Program-made: the position numbers and the translations under genes
Origin: Rhodocytophaga aerolata
GTDB lineage: Bacteria > Bacteroidota > Bacteroidia > Cytophagales > 172606-1
Direction of reading: 5' to 3'
NCBI RefSeq assembly: GCF_030503435.1
Contig: NZ_JAUKPO010000006.1
Span: 62,001-126,000, forward strand
DNA length: 64,000 nucleotides
Notes under the pieces: model-generated
Told to the model about the DNA's origin: nothing
What the model saw: only the letters and a program-made list of their open reading frames with translations
The model's database searches: none
In this document: piece by piece, positions 17,446-27,300 of the stretch
Layout of the letters: each line of letters starts with the position of its first letter
Numbering within the stretch: the stretch's first letter is position 1

Positions 17446-18822
17446 TTATTCTTTAACAGTCAGCACAGAATTGGTGTAACTGCCATCTGCTTCTGTTTGT
17501 GGATTTGCAGGATCGGTAATCCATTCGCCATCTACTACAAATTTATAGCTATGGTTACCGGTTTCTAGGGGAACTTGCACTTGCCATGTATCTCCTTTGC
17601 GTTTCATTATATGGGTTCTGGGCGTCCAGTAATTGAAAGACCCGGCTACCATTACTTCTTTGGCTTTTTCATATCCTTTTAAAGTAAACGTGACGGGCTT
17701 AATCTGAGGTTTGGTTTTTTCAAGAGTAGCCAGTTCAGTAGTCACTACCTTTTTCCATTGCTCATCCATCGTTCCTGTAGCCTTGCTTGCTGCTGCGCCA
17801 TCTGCCAGGTCATTTTTAGGATTCAGGATTTCTGTTAAAGCTGTGGTTTGAGCGGTATGTAAGGCTACAGAAGCTGGTACGGCTATATCGGGTGTTACGC
17901 CAGTACCTTCCCAGTTTGTTTTGGTAATGGGGTTAGTTACTTTGCCAAAAGGCACCCACACCATAAAGTGGTCGTTAGCCCGGCGTGTGCCTCCCGGGTT
18001 AGCTCCACCCCCGGTGGTATCTCCAATAATGGTAGCTCTTTTCAGGTTTTTTAGATCATATGCCAATTCTTCAGCTCCGGAGAATGTTCTGCGGCTGGTG
18101 AGTACATAAATAGGTTTATCCAAATACCGTTTGCCTGGCACATAAGCCCATGACCAGAACTGGCGGGTTTTATCTTCGTGCCGCCAGTAAATATCATTCA
18201 GGTGTACCGGGTCTTTAAAGAAATAAGAGCAGAGCATAGGAATAGCATCTGGAGAGATGCTTCCGCCACATTCCCGTAAGTCAATAATCAGCGCATCTGT
18301 GTTCGATACATAGGTTATGGTAGCAGCATACACTTCTGCCGCCAGGTCGGGTGGTGCCAGTAAGTTAAATTTAATATAGCCCAGGTTGCCTTTCAAGATA
18401 TCTACCTTAGCTACGCCAAAATTTTCTTTAGCCAACATTTGCCGCATATGTTCGGCTTCCTGTGGAGACAGTGTCAGGTGTTTGGGCTCCGGAGGCAGTA
18501 CTTGCGCTGAATAAGTAACATTTACGTGTAGGTCATGGCAGATGGCTTGTAAATCTCTGGTTAATCGTTGAGCGAACAGGTTGCCATCGGTAATGTGGTT
18601 ATATTCTCCTTTAGCAGCCCGGCTTACAATGTCTCTCTCCATTTTGGCGGCTATATCCGGATAAATATAATTTTCCTGAAGGCAGCGGAGTACACTTTTA
18701 ATAGCATGTGTACGGGCAGTGGCATCCAGATCTTGGGCCTGGCTGGCTGGTGGATTTGCGAAATTTGCGGCAAGCACCCATGCGAAGAGAAGTAGCTTGT
18801 CAAAAAAAGTATGTCGTTTCAT
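17446..18822 (-). CDS. Secreted S41 (tail-specific type) protease with C-terminal CBM48-like domain
   Basis: The 458-residue protein has a signal peptide ending at about residue 30 (PPASQAQ). It has an N-terminal helical domain as in the IRBP/S41 group, and a protease core with LIIDLRECGGS (179-188) and SRRTFSGAEELAYDL, where Ser248 is the presumed nucleophile, then GDTTGGGANPGG (268-278). No PDZ domain is evident. From about 375 to 458 there is an AMPK/CBM48-like fold (VMVAGSFNYWTP, YKFVVDGEWITDPANP), which usually binds alpha-glucans. That fusion is unusual and suggests anchoring to, or sensing of, a glycan. It lies 40 bp after the TonB receptor gene on the same strand and is probably cotranscribed with it. 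Confidence 0.88.
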   Translation of the reverse strand: MKRHTFFDKLLLFAWVLAANFANPPASQAQDLDATARTHAIKSVLRCLQENYIYPDIAAKMERDIVSRAAKGEYNHITDGNLFAQRLTRDLQAICHDLHVNVTYSAQVLPPEPKHLTLSPQEAEHMRQMLAKENFGVAKVDILKGNLGYIKFNLLAPPDLAAEVYAATITYVSNTDALIIDLRECGGSISPDAIPMLCSYFFKDPVHLNDIYWRHEDKTRQFWSWAYVPGKRYLDKPIYVLTSRRTFSGAEELAYDLKNLKRATIIGDTTGGGANPGGTRRANDHFMVWVPFGKVTNPITKTNWEGTGVTPDIAVPASVALHTAQTTALTEILNPKNDLADGAAASKATGTMDEQWKKVVTTELATLEKTKPQIKPVTFTLKGYEKAKEVMVAGSFNYWTPRTHIMKRKGDTWQVQVPLETGNHSYKFVVDGEWITDPANPQTEADGSYTNSVLTVKE

Positions 18823-18862
18823 AAGTATGTTGATTAATCGTAGCGGAGGTTACCTGTTGTAA

Positions 18863-21319
18863 TTAGTTCACTCTGTTTTGTTCTTCCTCGGCTCCTGATC
18901 TACGGTTGCCGGGGGCTTTGATAGTTGTATTTCCAAAGTTGTAGGTAAAGTTTACCCGTACTGTGCGGCTCTCATACGAGGAACGGAAGCGAATATCCAT
19001 ATTCTGGTAGGCTATTACTCCTTTCACAGGGGCTGTCAGGAATAGGTCGGTTACATTTACTCGTACTGTAGCTTTTTTATCCCACAATTGCTTTTGTACG
19101 CCCATGCTTACCTGGCCAAAACCTCTCATTTGAGATAATCCATGGGCGGAAGGGGCATTATACCAGGCATTCAGTTCTGCAGTAAAGCCTCCCGGTAAGA
19201 GAAAGGAATGATTGGTAGAGAAGTTGCCGGATAACCGGCCATTATCCAGTTGTTGACCCAGATAATGGGAGTTGTAGCGGTTTCTGAACACATTGATAGT
19301 TTGATGACTGTTCCACCAACGGGTTATTTGTACAGGAAAACTCAGGTTCAGATCCAGGCTAGTTAGTTCATCCAGGTTGATTACGGTTTGTTTGGTAACT
19401 TTTGTCTCATCATTTTGCTCAGTTACGCTTGTAATTACTCCCTTTGTGTGGTTATAGCCAATACTTACAGTGGTAGCTCCTTTCCAGGTATAAGCTAGTT
19501 GCAAAGCATTGGTGTATTGCGGATTCAGATACGGATTGCCCTGATAGTAGGCATAGGGGTCCATTACATAGATGAAAGGATTGAGGTTGAGGTAATTTGG
19601 GCGGTCTATCCGGCGGCTATAGGAATACCGTATCTGGTGTTTTTCATGGATGCTGTAGGTGAGAAAAGCACTGGGAAACAGGTTTAGATACGTGCGGTCA
19701 ACCACTTTATGTAACGTCACTGAATTGCCGATGGAGTGTGTTTGTTCGCCACGTAAGCCAGCCTGTACAGCCCACTTTTTCCAAGTGATATTACCATTCA
19801 TGTAGGCAGCATGAATAATTTCTTTATATAGGAAATGATTGGTGCGGTCCGGATCAACCTGCCAGGTAGATTCTTCTAGTTGCTCAAAGCGAACGTCATT
19901 ATCTGATGTTACGTAGCTGCTCTTCCAGCCTGTTTCCAGCCGTGTTTGCTTGTTGATCGGATGCACATAATCGGCTTTTGCAGCCCGGATGTATACGTAT
20001 GAAGGGGGGATTGTCCGCTGAAGTAAGGTAGGTGCCGTTTCTTCGCCGCTGGCATTAAAAAAGCTGGTAATTAAATTATCCGTAGGACGTATGTTTACCA
20101 CTGAATAATCAGCGTCTGCGGTGAGTTCCCGGCCAGTGCTGTCGAATGTGTGCTTATAATTAATAGTTGTGGCTATTCGTTGCATGCGTCTGTCAGTAGT
20201 GTTGGTCATTTTGGAGACTGATTGTAAGACAGAAGTATTTGTAAAAACCTGGTTTTCATTTTGTATATCAGCCTTGTCATGATTCACGATGCCATGTAAA
20301 AGAACGCCGAACGTGTTTTTCTTACCCATTGTGTAGTCTGCGCCTAGTTTAAAGGTATGTCCTTTGGTCTGATTGGGACGGTAGCCCTGCTGCTTTACCA
20401 GAGCCGCCGCCGGGTTTTCTGGAAAGTGCCTTTCGATGGCTATAGCCCCATACCCTTCACGGTGATCATAGGTATAATTGCCCATCATACTCAGATTTCC
20501 CTGACGCATAGTTAGGGTGATACCTGTGTTTGCTTTAGGAAACCGCCCATAACCCCCACCAAGGGCTACATTCCCATTCATGCCATATTGGCTACTGTTC
20601 CGTTTCAAGCGGATATTGATAATTCCTGAGTTGCCGGCTGCATCATATTTAGCAGAAGGGTTGGAAATAATTTCTATGCTGTTGATGCTATTGCTTGGCG
20701 TACTACGCAATAGGTTCATTACTTCTGTAGTTGATAAATAAGTTGGCTTCCCATCTATCATAATCAGTACTCCTTCCCGGCCTTTCATGGTGATGCGTTT
20801 ATTCTGGGCATCTACTACTACACCCGGGGCTTTCTCCAGTACTTCCAGGGCATTTCCTCCGGCAGATACCAAACTGTTTTCTACATTCATCACCGTTTTG
20901 TCTACCTGTTGTTCAATAAAAGGTCTGGTAGCTTTTACTTCCACGGCTGCCAATACTTTTACATCTTCCCGTATGATAAGGGCAGGAACGGTGTAGGTCA
21001 ATTGGTTTTCATGCAAACTAAATTCCTTAGAATATACCTTTTCGTAGCCCAGCCTGGAAGTAGCTACCAGATAGGAACCTTGTACTACATTTTCAATTTC
21101 ATACTGTCCGGCAGTAGTGGTGATGGAACCTTTTACCAGCGATGAATCTGTTGATTTTACCAGAAGAATAGTTACAAATTCCAGGGGTTTGCCTGCTGCA
21201 TCAGTTACTACGCCTTGCACGGTTGCTTTCGTTTGTGCTTTGCCTGGTACTATAGCCACCACGAGTAGCAAAGGAGTCAGCCAGGCAAACAGGCCAATGT
21301 ATGTGTATAAAGTTTTCAT
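18863..21319 (-). CDS. TonB-dependent outer-membrane receptor, OMP_b-brl_3 type
   Basis: The 818-residue protein has a signal peptide (cleavage near GKAQ, about residue 29) and a carboxypeptidase-regulatory-like domain (about 32-115, VQGVVTDAAGKPLEFVTILLV). A plug domain follows (about 135-235, KGREGVLIMIDGKPTYLS and IEIISNPSAKYDAAGNSGIINIRLKR), then a beta-barrel (from about 250) with the outer-membrane-protein family motifs YSYSRRIDRPNYLNLNPF and DPYAYYQGNPYLNPQ. This family differs from SusC: no SusD partner is nearby. The ligand is unknown; siderophore or peptide uptake are typical possibilities. Only 40 bp separate it from the S41 protease downstream, suggesting an export or uptake pair. 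Confidence 0.9.
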   Translation of the reverse strand: MKTLYTYIGLFAWLTPLLLVVAIVPGKAQTKATVQGVVTDAAGKPLEFVTILLVKSTDSSLVKGSITTTAGQYEIENVVQGSYLVATSRLGYEKVYSKEFSLHENQLTYTVPALIIREDVKVLAAVEVKATRPFIEQQVDKTVMNVENSLVSAGGNALEVLEKAPGVVVDAQNKRITMKGREGVLIMIDGKPTYLSTTEVMNLLRSTPSNSINSIEIISNPSAKYDAAGNSGIINIRLKRNSSQYGMNGNVALGGGYGRFPKANTGITLTMRQGNLSMMGNYTYDHREGYGAIAIERHFPENPAAALVKQQGYRPNQTKGHTFKLGADYTMGKKNTFGVLLHGIVNHDKADIQNENQVFTNTSVLQSVSKMTNTTDRRMQRIATTINYKHTFDSTGRELTADADYSVVNIRPTDNLITSFFNASGEETAPTLLQRTIPPSYVYIRAAKADYVHPINKQTRLETGWKSSYVTSDNDVRFEQLEESTWQVDPDRTNHFLYKEIIHAAYMNGNITWKKWAVQAGLRGEQTHSIGNSVTLHKVVDRTYLNLFPSAFLTYSIHEKHQIRYSYSRRIDRPNYLNLNPFIYVMDPYAYYQGNPYLNPQYTNALQLAYTWKGATTVSIGYNHTKGVITSVTEQNDETKVTKQTVINLDELTSLDLNLSFPVQITRWWNSHQTINVFRNRYNSHYLGQQLDNGRLSGNFSTNHSFLLPGGFTAELNAWYNAPSAHGLSQMRGFGQVSMGVQKQLWDKKATVRVNVTDLFLTAPVKGVIAYQNMDIRFRSSYESRTVRVNFTYNFGNTTIKAPGNRRSGAEEEQNRVN

Positions 21320-21703
21320 AAGATAGGGTGCGAAGTGTGTCAGTTAATTTCTACAACAAAGTTGGCAGGAAAAGTCACGCTGCACAATCGCATGAAAATG
21401 CGAAAATGGATGGCTATAAGTTTGTTGCAGATAGATAGGTAGGCTTTATTGAGACGAGTAGCCAGCGAAAAAGACACAGCTTATCCTATCTGGTTTTTGC
21501 TTTAGTCCGGTATAACCACCAGTTAACCATCCAGGAAACCATTGCTACCAGTTACCTGCATAGATATGCGATGTTTATTTGCCAAAGCCTCTACCTACTT
21601 AATCAAAGGATGAGCTGAAGTACACTATACTATTGAATTGCTTATAATGAGTAGACAATAGGGGCGGGCCGTAATCTTATATGTAAAGCTGAATAAAAAC
21701 TTA
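21320..21703. other. Non-coding gap, nothing recognised
   Basis: The 384-bp gap between the response regulator stop and the TonB receptor start shows no reading frame, clear terminator or repeat that I can support. The promoter of the receptor/protease pair should lie here. Confidence 0.4.
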
Positions 21704-22345
21704 TTACACTAATCCTTCACGCATAGCTTTGAGGATTGCTTCGGTTTTGGAGTTTACCTGGAGTTTGTCGTAGATGTGGCGGATATGGGAACGCACGGTG
21801 TCTATACTGATGTGAAGCTCATCGGCAATGAGTTTGTAACTATAGCCGGAAACCAAGCCCTTGATAATGTCCATTTCCCGGGCAGATAAATTATAGTCGC
21901 CGGCTTTTGTGCTTTTCTGCCCCTGAAAAAATTGCAATACTTTACGGGCAATATTGGCTGTCATAGGTGAGCCGCCCCGGTGAACATCAAAAATAGCTGT
22001 AATAATTTCAGAGGGAGGCGTATGTTTCAGCAGATAGCCGCTAGCTCCATTCCGGATAGCCCGGAAGATTTTATCTTCATCATCAAACACGGTCAGCATC
22101 AGTACCTGAGTTTGGGGAGCCAGTGCTTTTACTATTGGTACCGCATCTATACCACTTAAGCCGGGCAAATCAATATCCATCAATACTACATCCGGAAGTA
22201 AACTTTGGATTTCTTCTTTAATATGGCTGCAATCGGCAAATGCACCGAGCAGCCGGAGCTGGGGGGTAGCCTGTAACAAAAAAGTCATGCCTTCGCGGAG
22301 GTTGCGGTTATCTTCGTAGTAAACTACACTAATAGGTTCTTGCAT
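21704..22345 (-). CDS. NarL/LuxR-type response regulator
   Basis: The 213-residue protein has an N-terminal receiver domain (1-125) with phospho-acceptor Asp57 in VVLMDIDLPGLSG, and switch residues in MLTVFDDEDKIFRAIRNGASGYLLK (Thr and Lys conserved). A LuxR-type HTH follows (about 148-213, LSAREMDIIKGLVSGYSYKLIADELHIS then DTVRSHIRHIYDKL). It lies 40 bp after the propeller histidine kinase gene on the same strand, so the two form a cognate pair. It probably regulates neighbouring or distant genes in response to the kinase; the targets are unknown. Confidence 0.95.
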   Translation of the reverse strand: MQEPISVVYYEDNRNLREGMTFLLQATPQLRLLGAFADCSHIKEEIQSLLPDVVLMDIDLPGLSGIDAVPIVKALAPQTQVLMLTVFDDEDKIFRAIRNGASGYLLKHTPPSEIITAIFDVHRGGSPMTANIARKVLQFFQGQKSTKAGDYNLSAREMDIIKGLVSGYSYKLIADELHISIDTVRSHIRHIYDKLQVNSKTEAILKAMREGLV

Positions 22346-22385
22346 ACAGTAAAGGTAGGAAGAAGTTAAACAGGGGTAAATAGCA

Positions 22386-25300
22386 TTAAGATGTGATCCG
22401 TGTGTGCAATTCTATTTTAGTGCCTTCCCCAGGAGCTGAATGAACAGTTACTTGTCCTTTAATTTCTGCGGCACGTTTACGAAGGTTCTGTAAGCCATTT
22501 CCCTGCCGGACGGTAGCTGGATCAAAGCCTCTGCCATTATCCTGAATTGTTAACCGCAGCAGCTTCCCGGTAACAGCTAAATCTACGGTTATTTTTGTGC
22601 ATTGGGCATATTTTACAGCATTGTTAATGCTTTCTTTGAAAATAAGATATAAATTCCGTCGGTGTTCCACATGAAACTTTGTTAAATGAAAGGTATCCGA
22701 TACCTGCATCCGGAAGTCTATTTGCTTTGCCTCAGCCATTTTTAACCCAAATTCCCGCATTCTGGTAACTACGTCTTCCAGGCTATCGTGCTTTGTTTGA
22801 ATAGTCCAGATAATATCCTGCATGGATTCTGAAAGCGCTGTAGCACTGGAACTAATACGCTGCAAAATAGGAATAACCTCTGGTTGCACCGGGGCAATCT
22901 GGTTTTGTACCACATCGCTGAAAATGCGGATGCTACTAAGCGTGGAACCCATATCGTCGTGTAGATCAGTGGCAATGCGGTTACGGATAGCTTCCAGCCG
23001 GAGCCTGTTCGCTTCCCGATACCGGTAAATACCGTACAATATGCCTGCGGCTACACTCACCATAAGTATTATAAACCACCAGGTCTGGTAGAAAAATGGT
23101 ATCTTATAGATGGTTAATGCTGCACCTTGCTCATTCCAGATGCCGTCGCTGTTCGCTGCTTTTACTTTAAAGGTATATGTGCCTGGCGCTAAGTTGGTAT
23201 AGGTAGCATTCCGGTTCTCCGTTTTGGTCCATTGGTCATCTAAACCTTCCAGCATATACCTATATTGATTCTTTTCCGCCAGATGGTAACTTAGCACCGC
23301 AAAGTCTACGGATAGTGTATTTTCAGCTGCATCTATTGTAAGTGTGTGTTCTGTTCCAGGTAATCGTGGTTTGTTATCTACTTTTATTCCGGTAATCACC
23401 ACCGGCGGTGGCGTTTTATTATATAGGAGTTGCTCAGGAACCAAGTGATTGAATGCTGCTGTAAATCCTATAAATAACTCACCCTTATCATCTTTGCGTA
23501 GCTGGCTATCTGCATTATTGGCAAACAGGCCATGTTCTTTCCGGAAATAGGTAAACTCTCCGGTTTGCAGGTTAAGCCGGTGCAGCAGGTAGTCGGTGCT
23601 CATCCATAGCCCTCCAGAGTTATCTTCTTCCAGAGAATACACATGATCGGCTTGAAGGCCATTTTCTGCTGTGTAGGTTTTGTTTACTCTCCCATTTAAG
23701 TCAGCTTGCGCCAGAAAACCAATACCCGATACCCAAACCCTATTTTTTGAATCTATTTTGAAAGAACTTTGCAAACGGTCGGAAGGTTGGATCTGAGAAT
23801 CCAGCGAATGAAGGAAAATTTTCTCTGTGCGGTTTTGTGCAACCTGAATCCGGAATAAGCCCCGGCTGGTAGAAACCCATATCCGGCCAAGGGAATCTTC
23901 TTCAAAGGCATTCACCCGCAGCGGGTTGCCTATGCTCAGAGGCTCGTTTAAGGACCATGGCTGAATTTTGCCTGTTTCCTGGTTCAACAGAAATACCCCA
24001 TCCTGACTAGAGCCGATCCAGATCCGATTTTTAGTGTCCGGAAAAACAGTACTAATAGAGTAGCCCGTAGCAGTTGCCGGAGGATTATTCCAGTGTTTCC
24101 ATTGATTTGAAGCAGGGTCGCAACTATACAGTCCCTTTTCGGAGGCTACCCAAAGGGTGCCTTTTAAGTCTTGCCGGACGTCGGAAATGTACCGGCCCGG
24201 CGTATTTTCTTTACCGTTTATAGATTTGAATACATTGCTGCGCCTGTTCCATTCCAGAAGGCCACTGCCTGTCGTACCAATCCAGTATAGGTTTCGGTTA
24301 ACCTGGTTCTGGTATAGGGCCAGTACTTCACTGGTAGAGGTGCTATCTACAGGTAAAGGGATGAGTTTTCTTTTAAATTTTATTTCAAAAGGATCGGACT
24401 TTTGAATACCACGGCTGGTAGCCATCCAGATAATACCTGTTTGCCCGTCCCGGTATAGGTGAATTACATCTCCGCCATTGTGGCTAAGTTTGTCTCTGAT
24501 GTGATAGGTGAAGGATGTTTGCTGCTGAGAATCTGGCCGGTAGATGGCAGCTTTCTGGCTTTTTCCTAACCAGAATACCGGTTTCCCGTCTGGCAGAAAA
24601 TCTTCTACCATTGTATTGACAAACGTATTTTCGTCTGGTTCATCTACAAAACATTGCTTGGTTGTATCGTACCGCATAATGCCTTTTTCAAACGTGGTAG
24701 CCCATACTGTTTTTTGGCTGTCTTCATACAGAGAAGCTACATGGATCTGGCTTTCCGGATGCTGAGTGTCCTGGCCCATAACATAGGTATACAAAGCTTT
24801 GTCTGGATTGAAGCGGTACAAAGCCCCGGCACGCATAACCCATAATTGTCCTTGGGAATCAGCAAAAAGATACATCAGCAGTGGGTGTGCATCCGAAGAG
24901 ATCCCGGGAAATGTAGTTAGTCGCCGGGTTTGCAGATGTAAGCGGTAGAGTTTTTCTGCAGAAGCAAACCATCCATACCCTTCTTTATCGAATACTAAGC
25001 CGGATACAAAATCATTATCTCCCCGCGTGTCGGTTTGGGTAGGTAAAGGTAACGGCTCAAATGTTTCAGAAGCCGAATTGAAGCGGCATATTCCCAGGTG
25101 TGTAGAGATCCACAACCCCCCATCAGGACTTTGATTAATACCAATGATATAGTTGCCTGGTAAACCGTCTTTGGCCCGTTTATATACTTTAAACTCAATA
25201 CCATCGAAGCGGTTTAGACCATTTACTGTACCAAACCACATATAGCCTTGCTTATCTTTAAATACACACGTAGTTTGGTCACTAGAAAGGCCATGGTCGG

Positions 25301-25412
25301 TAGTATAATGCCTGAAAGAATAATCAGATGCCTGACATACGGCAAGCTGGCTACCTAACAAAAATGCCATCATAGCGCTTAATAGGCGGACGATTAGCTG
25401 CATAGGTGGCAT
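22386..25412 (-). CDS. Two-component sensor histidine kinase with propeller and Y_Y_Y domains
   Basis: The 1008-residue protein starts with a signal peptide (LLSAMMAFLLGSQLAVCQA). Reg_prop repeats (GYMWFGTVNGLNRFDG, GLWISTHLG, RIWIGSSQDGVFLL, RIWVSTSRGLF) form a periplasmic propeller to about residue 650, followed by a Y_Y_Y domain (about 690-755) and one membrane helix (about 772-795). The kinase is of the HisKA_3 type with His818 in ATDLHDDMGSTLSSIR, and the HATPase domain carries DNGRGFDP. The sensor half resembles that of the locus regulator at 12006-16154, but the output goes to a separate LuxR-type regulator (21704-22345). Its stimulus is unknown; a glycan or envelope signal is plausible from the fold. 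Confidence 0.94.
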   Translation of the reverse strand: MPPMQLIVRLLSAMMAFLLGSQLAVCQASDYSFRHYTTDHGLSSDQTTCVFKDKQGYMWFGTVNGLNRFDGIEFKVYKRAKDGLPGNYIIGINQSPDGGLWISTHLGICRFNSASETFEPLPLPTQTDTRGDNDFVSGLVFDKEGYGWFASAEKLYRLHLQTRRLTTFPGISSDAHPLLMYLFADSQGQLWVMRAGALYRFNPDKALYTYVMGQDTQHPESQIHVASLYEDSQKTVWATTFEKGIMRYDTTKQCFVDEPDENTFVNTMVEDFLPDGKPVFWLGKSQKAAIYRPDSQQQTSFTYHIRDKLSHNGGDVIHLYRDGQTGIIWMATSRGIQKSDPFEIKFKRKLIPLPVDSTSTSEVLALYQNQVNRNLYWIGTTGSGLLEWNRRSNVFKSINGKENTPGRYISDVRQDLKGTLWVASEKGLYSCDPASNQWKHWNNPPATATGYSISTVFPDTKNRIWIGSSQDGVFLLNQETGKIQPWSLNEPLSIGNPLRVNAFEEDSLGRIWVSTSRGLFRIQVAQNRTEKIFLHSLDSQIQPSDRLQSSFKIDSKNRVWVSGIGFLAQADLNGRVNKTYTAENGLQADHVYSLEEDNSGGLWMSTDYLLHRLNLQTGEFTYFRKEHGLFANNADSQLRKDDKGELFIGFTAAFNHLVPEQLLYNKTPPPVVITGIKVDNKPRLPGTEHTLTIDAAENTLSVDFAVLSYHLAEKNQYRYMLEGLDDQWTKTENRNATYTNLAPGTYTFKVKAANSDGIWNEQGAALTIYKIPFFYQTWWFIILMVSVAAGILYGIYRYREANRLRLEAIRNRIATDLHDDMGSTLSSIRIFSDVVQNQIAPVQPEVIPILQRISSSATALSESMQDIIWTIQTKHDSLEDVVTRMREFGLKMAEAKQIDFRMQVSDTFHLTKFHVEHRRNLYLIFKESINNAVKYAQCTKITVDLAVTGKLLRLTIQDNGRGFDPATVRQGNGLQNLRKRAAEIKGQVTVHSAPGEGTKIELHTRITS

Positions 25413-25776
25413 ATAGTGTAGCTTAGAATGGAATAATGGCTTGGCCTAAGGGTAAGTACTCATATGCAATATACCCCTTTCTGAAAAAAATCAGTAGTCA
25501 GAGCAAGCACTATTTACTGGCACCAAGTAAAATCTGACCGGTATAAAGTACTGGTTGTACTTCTATCGTCCTGATACCAGAATTTTCGGGTGCTGATGGA
25601 GTTTTTACGTACAGTCCAGCCGTAAATCTTCTTAAACTGCCTGTGTTGCTTCTGCAGTATATCTACAGGAATCTATTTACTTGCTGAAGTTAGATTTTAT
25701 ACTTAAATCCGGCAAATAAAAATCCCACTATCCGGAAAAGGATGTGGGATTTAACTCATTTGTATACTCTGTAAAA
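25413..25776. other. Non-coding gap with one terminator
   Basis: The 364-bp gap upstream of the histidine kinase gene contains the terminator of the PorT-like gene at its right end and no credible reading frame. The kinase promoter should lie in the left part. Confidence 0.4.
25715..25752 (-). terminator. Rho-independent terminator of the PorT-like gene
   Basis: On the minus strand a strong stem (AAATCCCACATCC paired with GGATAGTGGGATTT, one bulge) is followed by TTTTTATTT. It lies 24 bp past the stop codon of the gene at 25777-26628. Confidence 0.8.
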
Positions 25777-26628
25777 TTAATTGCCCAGCGGACCTAAACT
25801 ACGGACGGAAGAACGGTTGCCTCCAAACATATAATGCAGGCCTATTTGTGCACCAACCAGCATATTAGCTCTTCTGCCGAATAAATCTTTTAGCACATCG
25901 TTAGCAGAGTTCTGGCGGATGCTGTTAATCAGATCCTCGTTGCGCATATCGGTAAAGCTATAATTACCCCGGATATTGGTAGATAGATACAAATGAGAGC
26001 CAATATCAATGTTTAAGCCTAAGCCTGCAGCTAGTTGTAATTCTTTGTCACGAAATTGTTTGATGGCAGAAGCCGCATCGGTACTCGCCAGAACCGTAGT
26101 ACCTGCCGGGTAGCTATAGGTACCATTGCCATTATCGGTAGCTCCTACAGGGATTTGCCCATTTTCTGGTGTTTGCAAAGTGCCATTTTTATATTGTTCA
26201 TAAATCTCTTGTCCCTTGGTTAGTAAAGATAGTTGTGGGCCAAGCATGAAGTTAAAACTGGTTCTGGAAGAGCTGTTGCTTAAGAAATTGAGCATTAAGG
26301 GCAAGTTTATGTATTGCAGATCAATTCTGCGTTCGCCAATTTTCTGTTTAGCTACATCTATAATTTCATAGATCTGTCCCTGGTTAGAGAGGATTGATTC
26401 CAGTTGCAGGCCAAAGCCCCGGTTAAAATCTGCTCCGAAAGCCATACCCACCGGAGCCCAGTTATAGGTCATTTGTGCACTGTACCTGGGATCTTTAGAT
26501 AAGCCTTCATCCAGTACAAAGGTACTGTTGTAGGCCGTAGAGGCGCCCAGATGCACCCGTACCTGAGCACTTGCCTGCAGGGCAAGACAGCACAGCAAAA
26601 GAAGGAAAATGTGTTTAGTTGTTTTCAT
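25777..26628 (-). CDS. Outer-membrane beta-barrel protein, PorT-like
   Basis: The 283-residue protein has a signal peptide (IFLLLLCCLALQASAQ, cleavage near residue 21) and a small barrel typical of Bacteroidota PorT-like proteins: VRVHLGASTAYNSTF at the mature N-terminus, FGLQLESILSNQGQ, the conserved-looking LQYINLPLMLNF, FNFMLGPQLSLLTKG, and AAGLGLNIDIGSHLYLSTNIRGNYSF. Many members have no known function; a few are tied to type IX secretion or envelope integrity. It is transcribed alone, with its own terminator downstream. An assignment to PorT itself is not supported. Confidence 0.8.
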   Translation of the reverse strand: MKTTKHIFLLLLCCLALQASAQVRVHLGASTAYNSTFVLDEGLSKDPRYSAQMTYNWAPVGMAFGADFNRGFGLQLESILSNQGQIYEIIDVAKQKIGERRIDLQYINLPLMLNFLSNSSSRTSFNFMLGPQLSLLTKGQEIYEQYKNGTLQTPENGQIPVGATDNGNGTYSYPAGTTVLASTDAASAIKQFRDKELQLAAGLGLNIDIGSHLYLSTNIRGNYSFTDMRNEDLINSIRQNSANDVLKDLFGRRANMLVGAQIGLHYMFGGNRSSVRSLGPLGN

Positions 26629-26841
26629 AATATTAGGAGAATTTAAGGATGCTATTTTTAAATGTTGTATGAAGAAAAATTAGTTTGATTGTTATATGTA
26701 TGGGTGAGCAATTTATTCTTCATGAGCAAAGTGATAAAAATTGTCATCAATTTGTTGAAATACATCAAATTTAACCGTATCCTTAGATACATTCCTTTTA
26801 GTATATATAATACCTTCTTCTCCATACATTGGTGAAACCCT

Positions 26842-27300
26842 CTAACGGTAGCATATTTCTTTATTTTCAATGTAAACATCGGATAGATTGGTTTTCTTCA
26901 TTGCTTCAACGATGAACATTATCCTATTACTGTCAATGGCAATGCCTCTAGAGGATAATAAATCGTTAATTGAATTATAAGGTATGCTATCTCCTGCCTG
27001 ATAATAGTTGATATAGAAACCTAATGTAGGTTCTTCCCCATATGTCCTTTTAACTAGATTTATTACTGTTCCATCAACTACTATATAGTTATCTACTGGA
27101 AGAACGGCGATATTCTTAATGTTTGAAAGACTTAGAACACACGTATGCAAGGCTTTAAACTCATTATTTTTAACTAAACTTTTAACGTTGACTTCTTTTT
27201 CATTGGAATCAGCAATAACAAAAGTTATTACTCCAACTAAGCAAATAGGCAAAATGAAAAGAACTATTTCCTCTATATATTTCAGTATCTTCATTTCCAT
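26842..27300 (-). CDS. Small single-pass membrane protein, function unknown
   Basis: The frame is open from 27417, but the product most likely begins at MEMKILKYIEEI (ATG at 27298-27300; the Met two codons later is also possible), giving about 152 residues. One membrane helix (VLFILPICLVGVITFVIADS) is followed by a soluble domain of about 115 residues with alternating hydrophobics (IAVLPVDNYIVVDGTVINLV, LGFYINYYQAGDSI). The stretch is more AT-rich than its neighbours and no family is recognised. It is flanked by poorly coding sequence and could be a recently acquired gene. Real coding is likely but not certain. Confidence 0.5.
   Translation of the reverse strand: MEMKILKYIEEIVLFILPICLVGVITFVIADSNEKEVNVKSLVKNNEFKALHTCVLSLSNIKNIAVLPVDNYIVVDGTVINLVKRTYGEEPTLGFYINYYQAGDSIPYNSINDLLSSRGIAIDSNRIMFIVEAMKKTNLSDVYIENKEICYR

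Noticed and set aside
26658-26879. Minus-strand open frame of 73 codons after the small membrane protein
   Set aside because: It overlaps the 3' end of the gene at 26842-27300, is very AT-rich and has no signal, motif or plausible start site.
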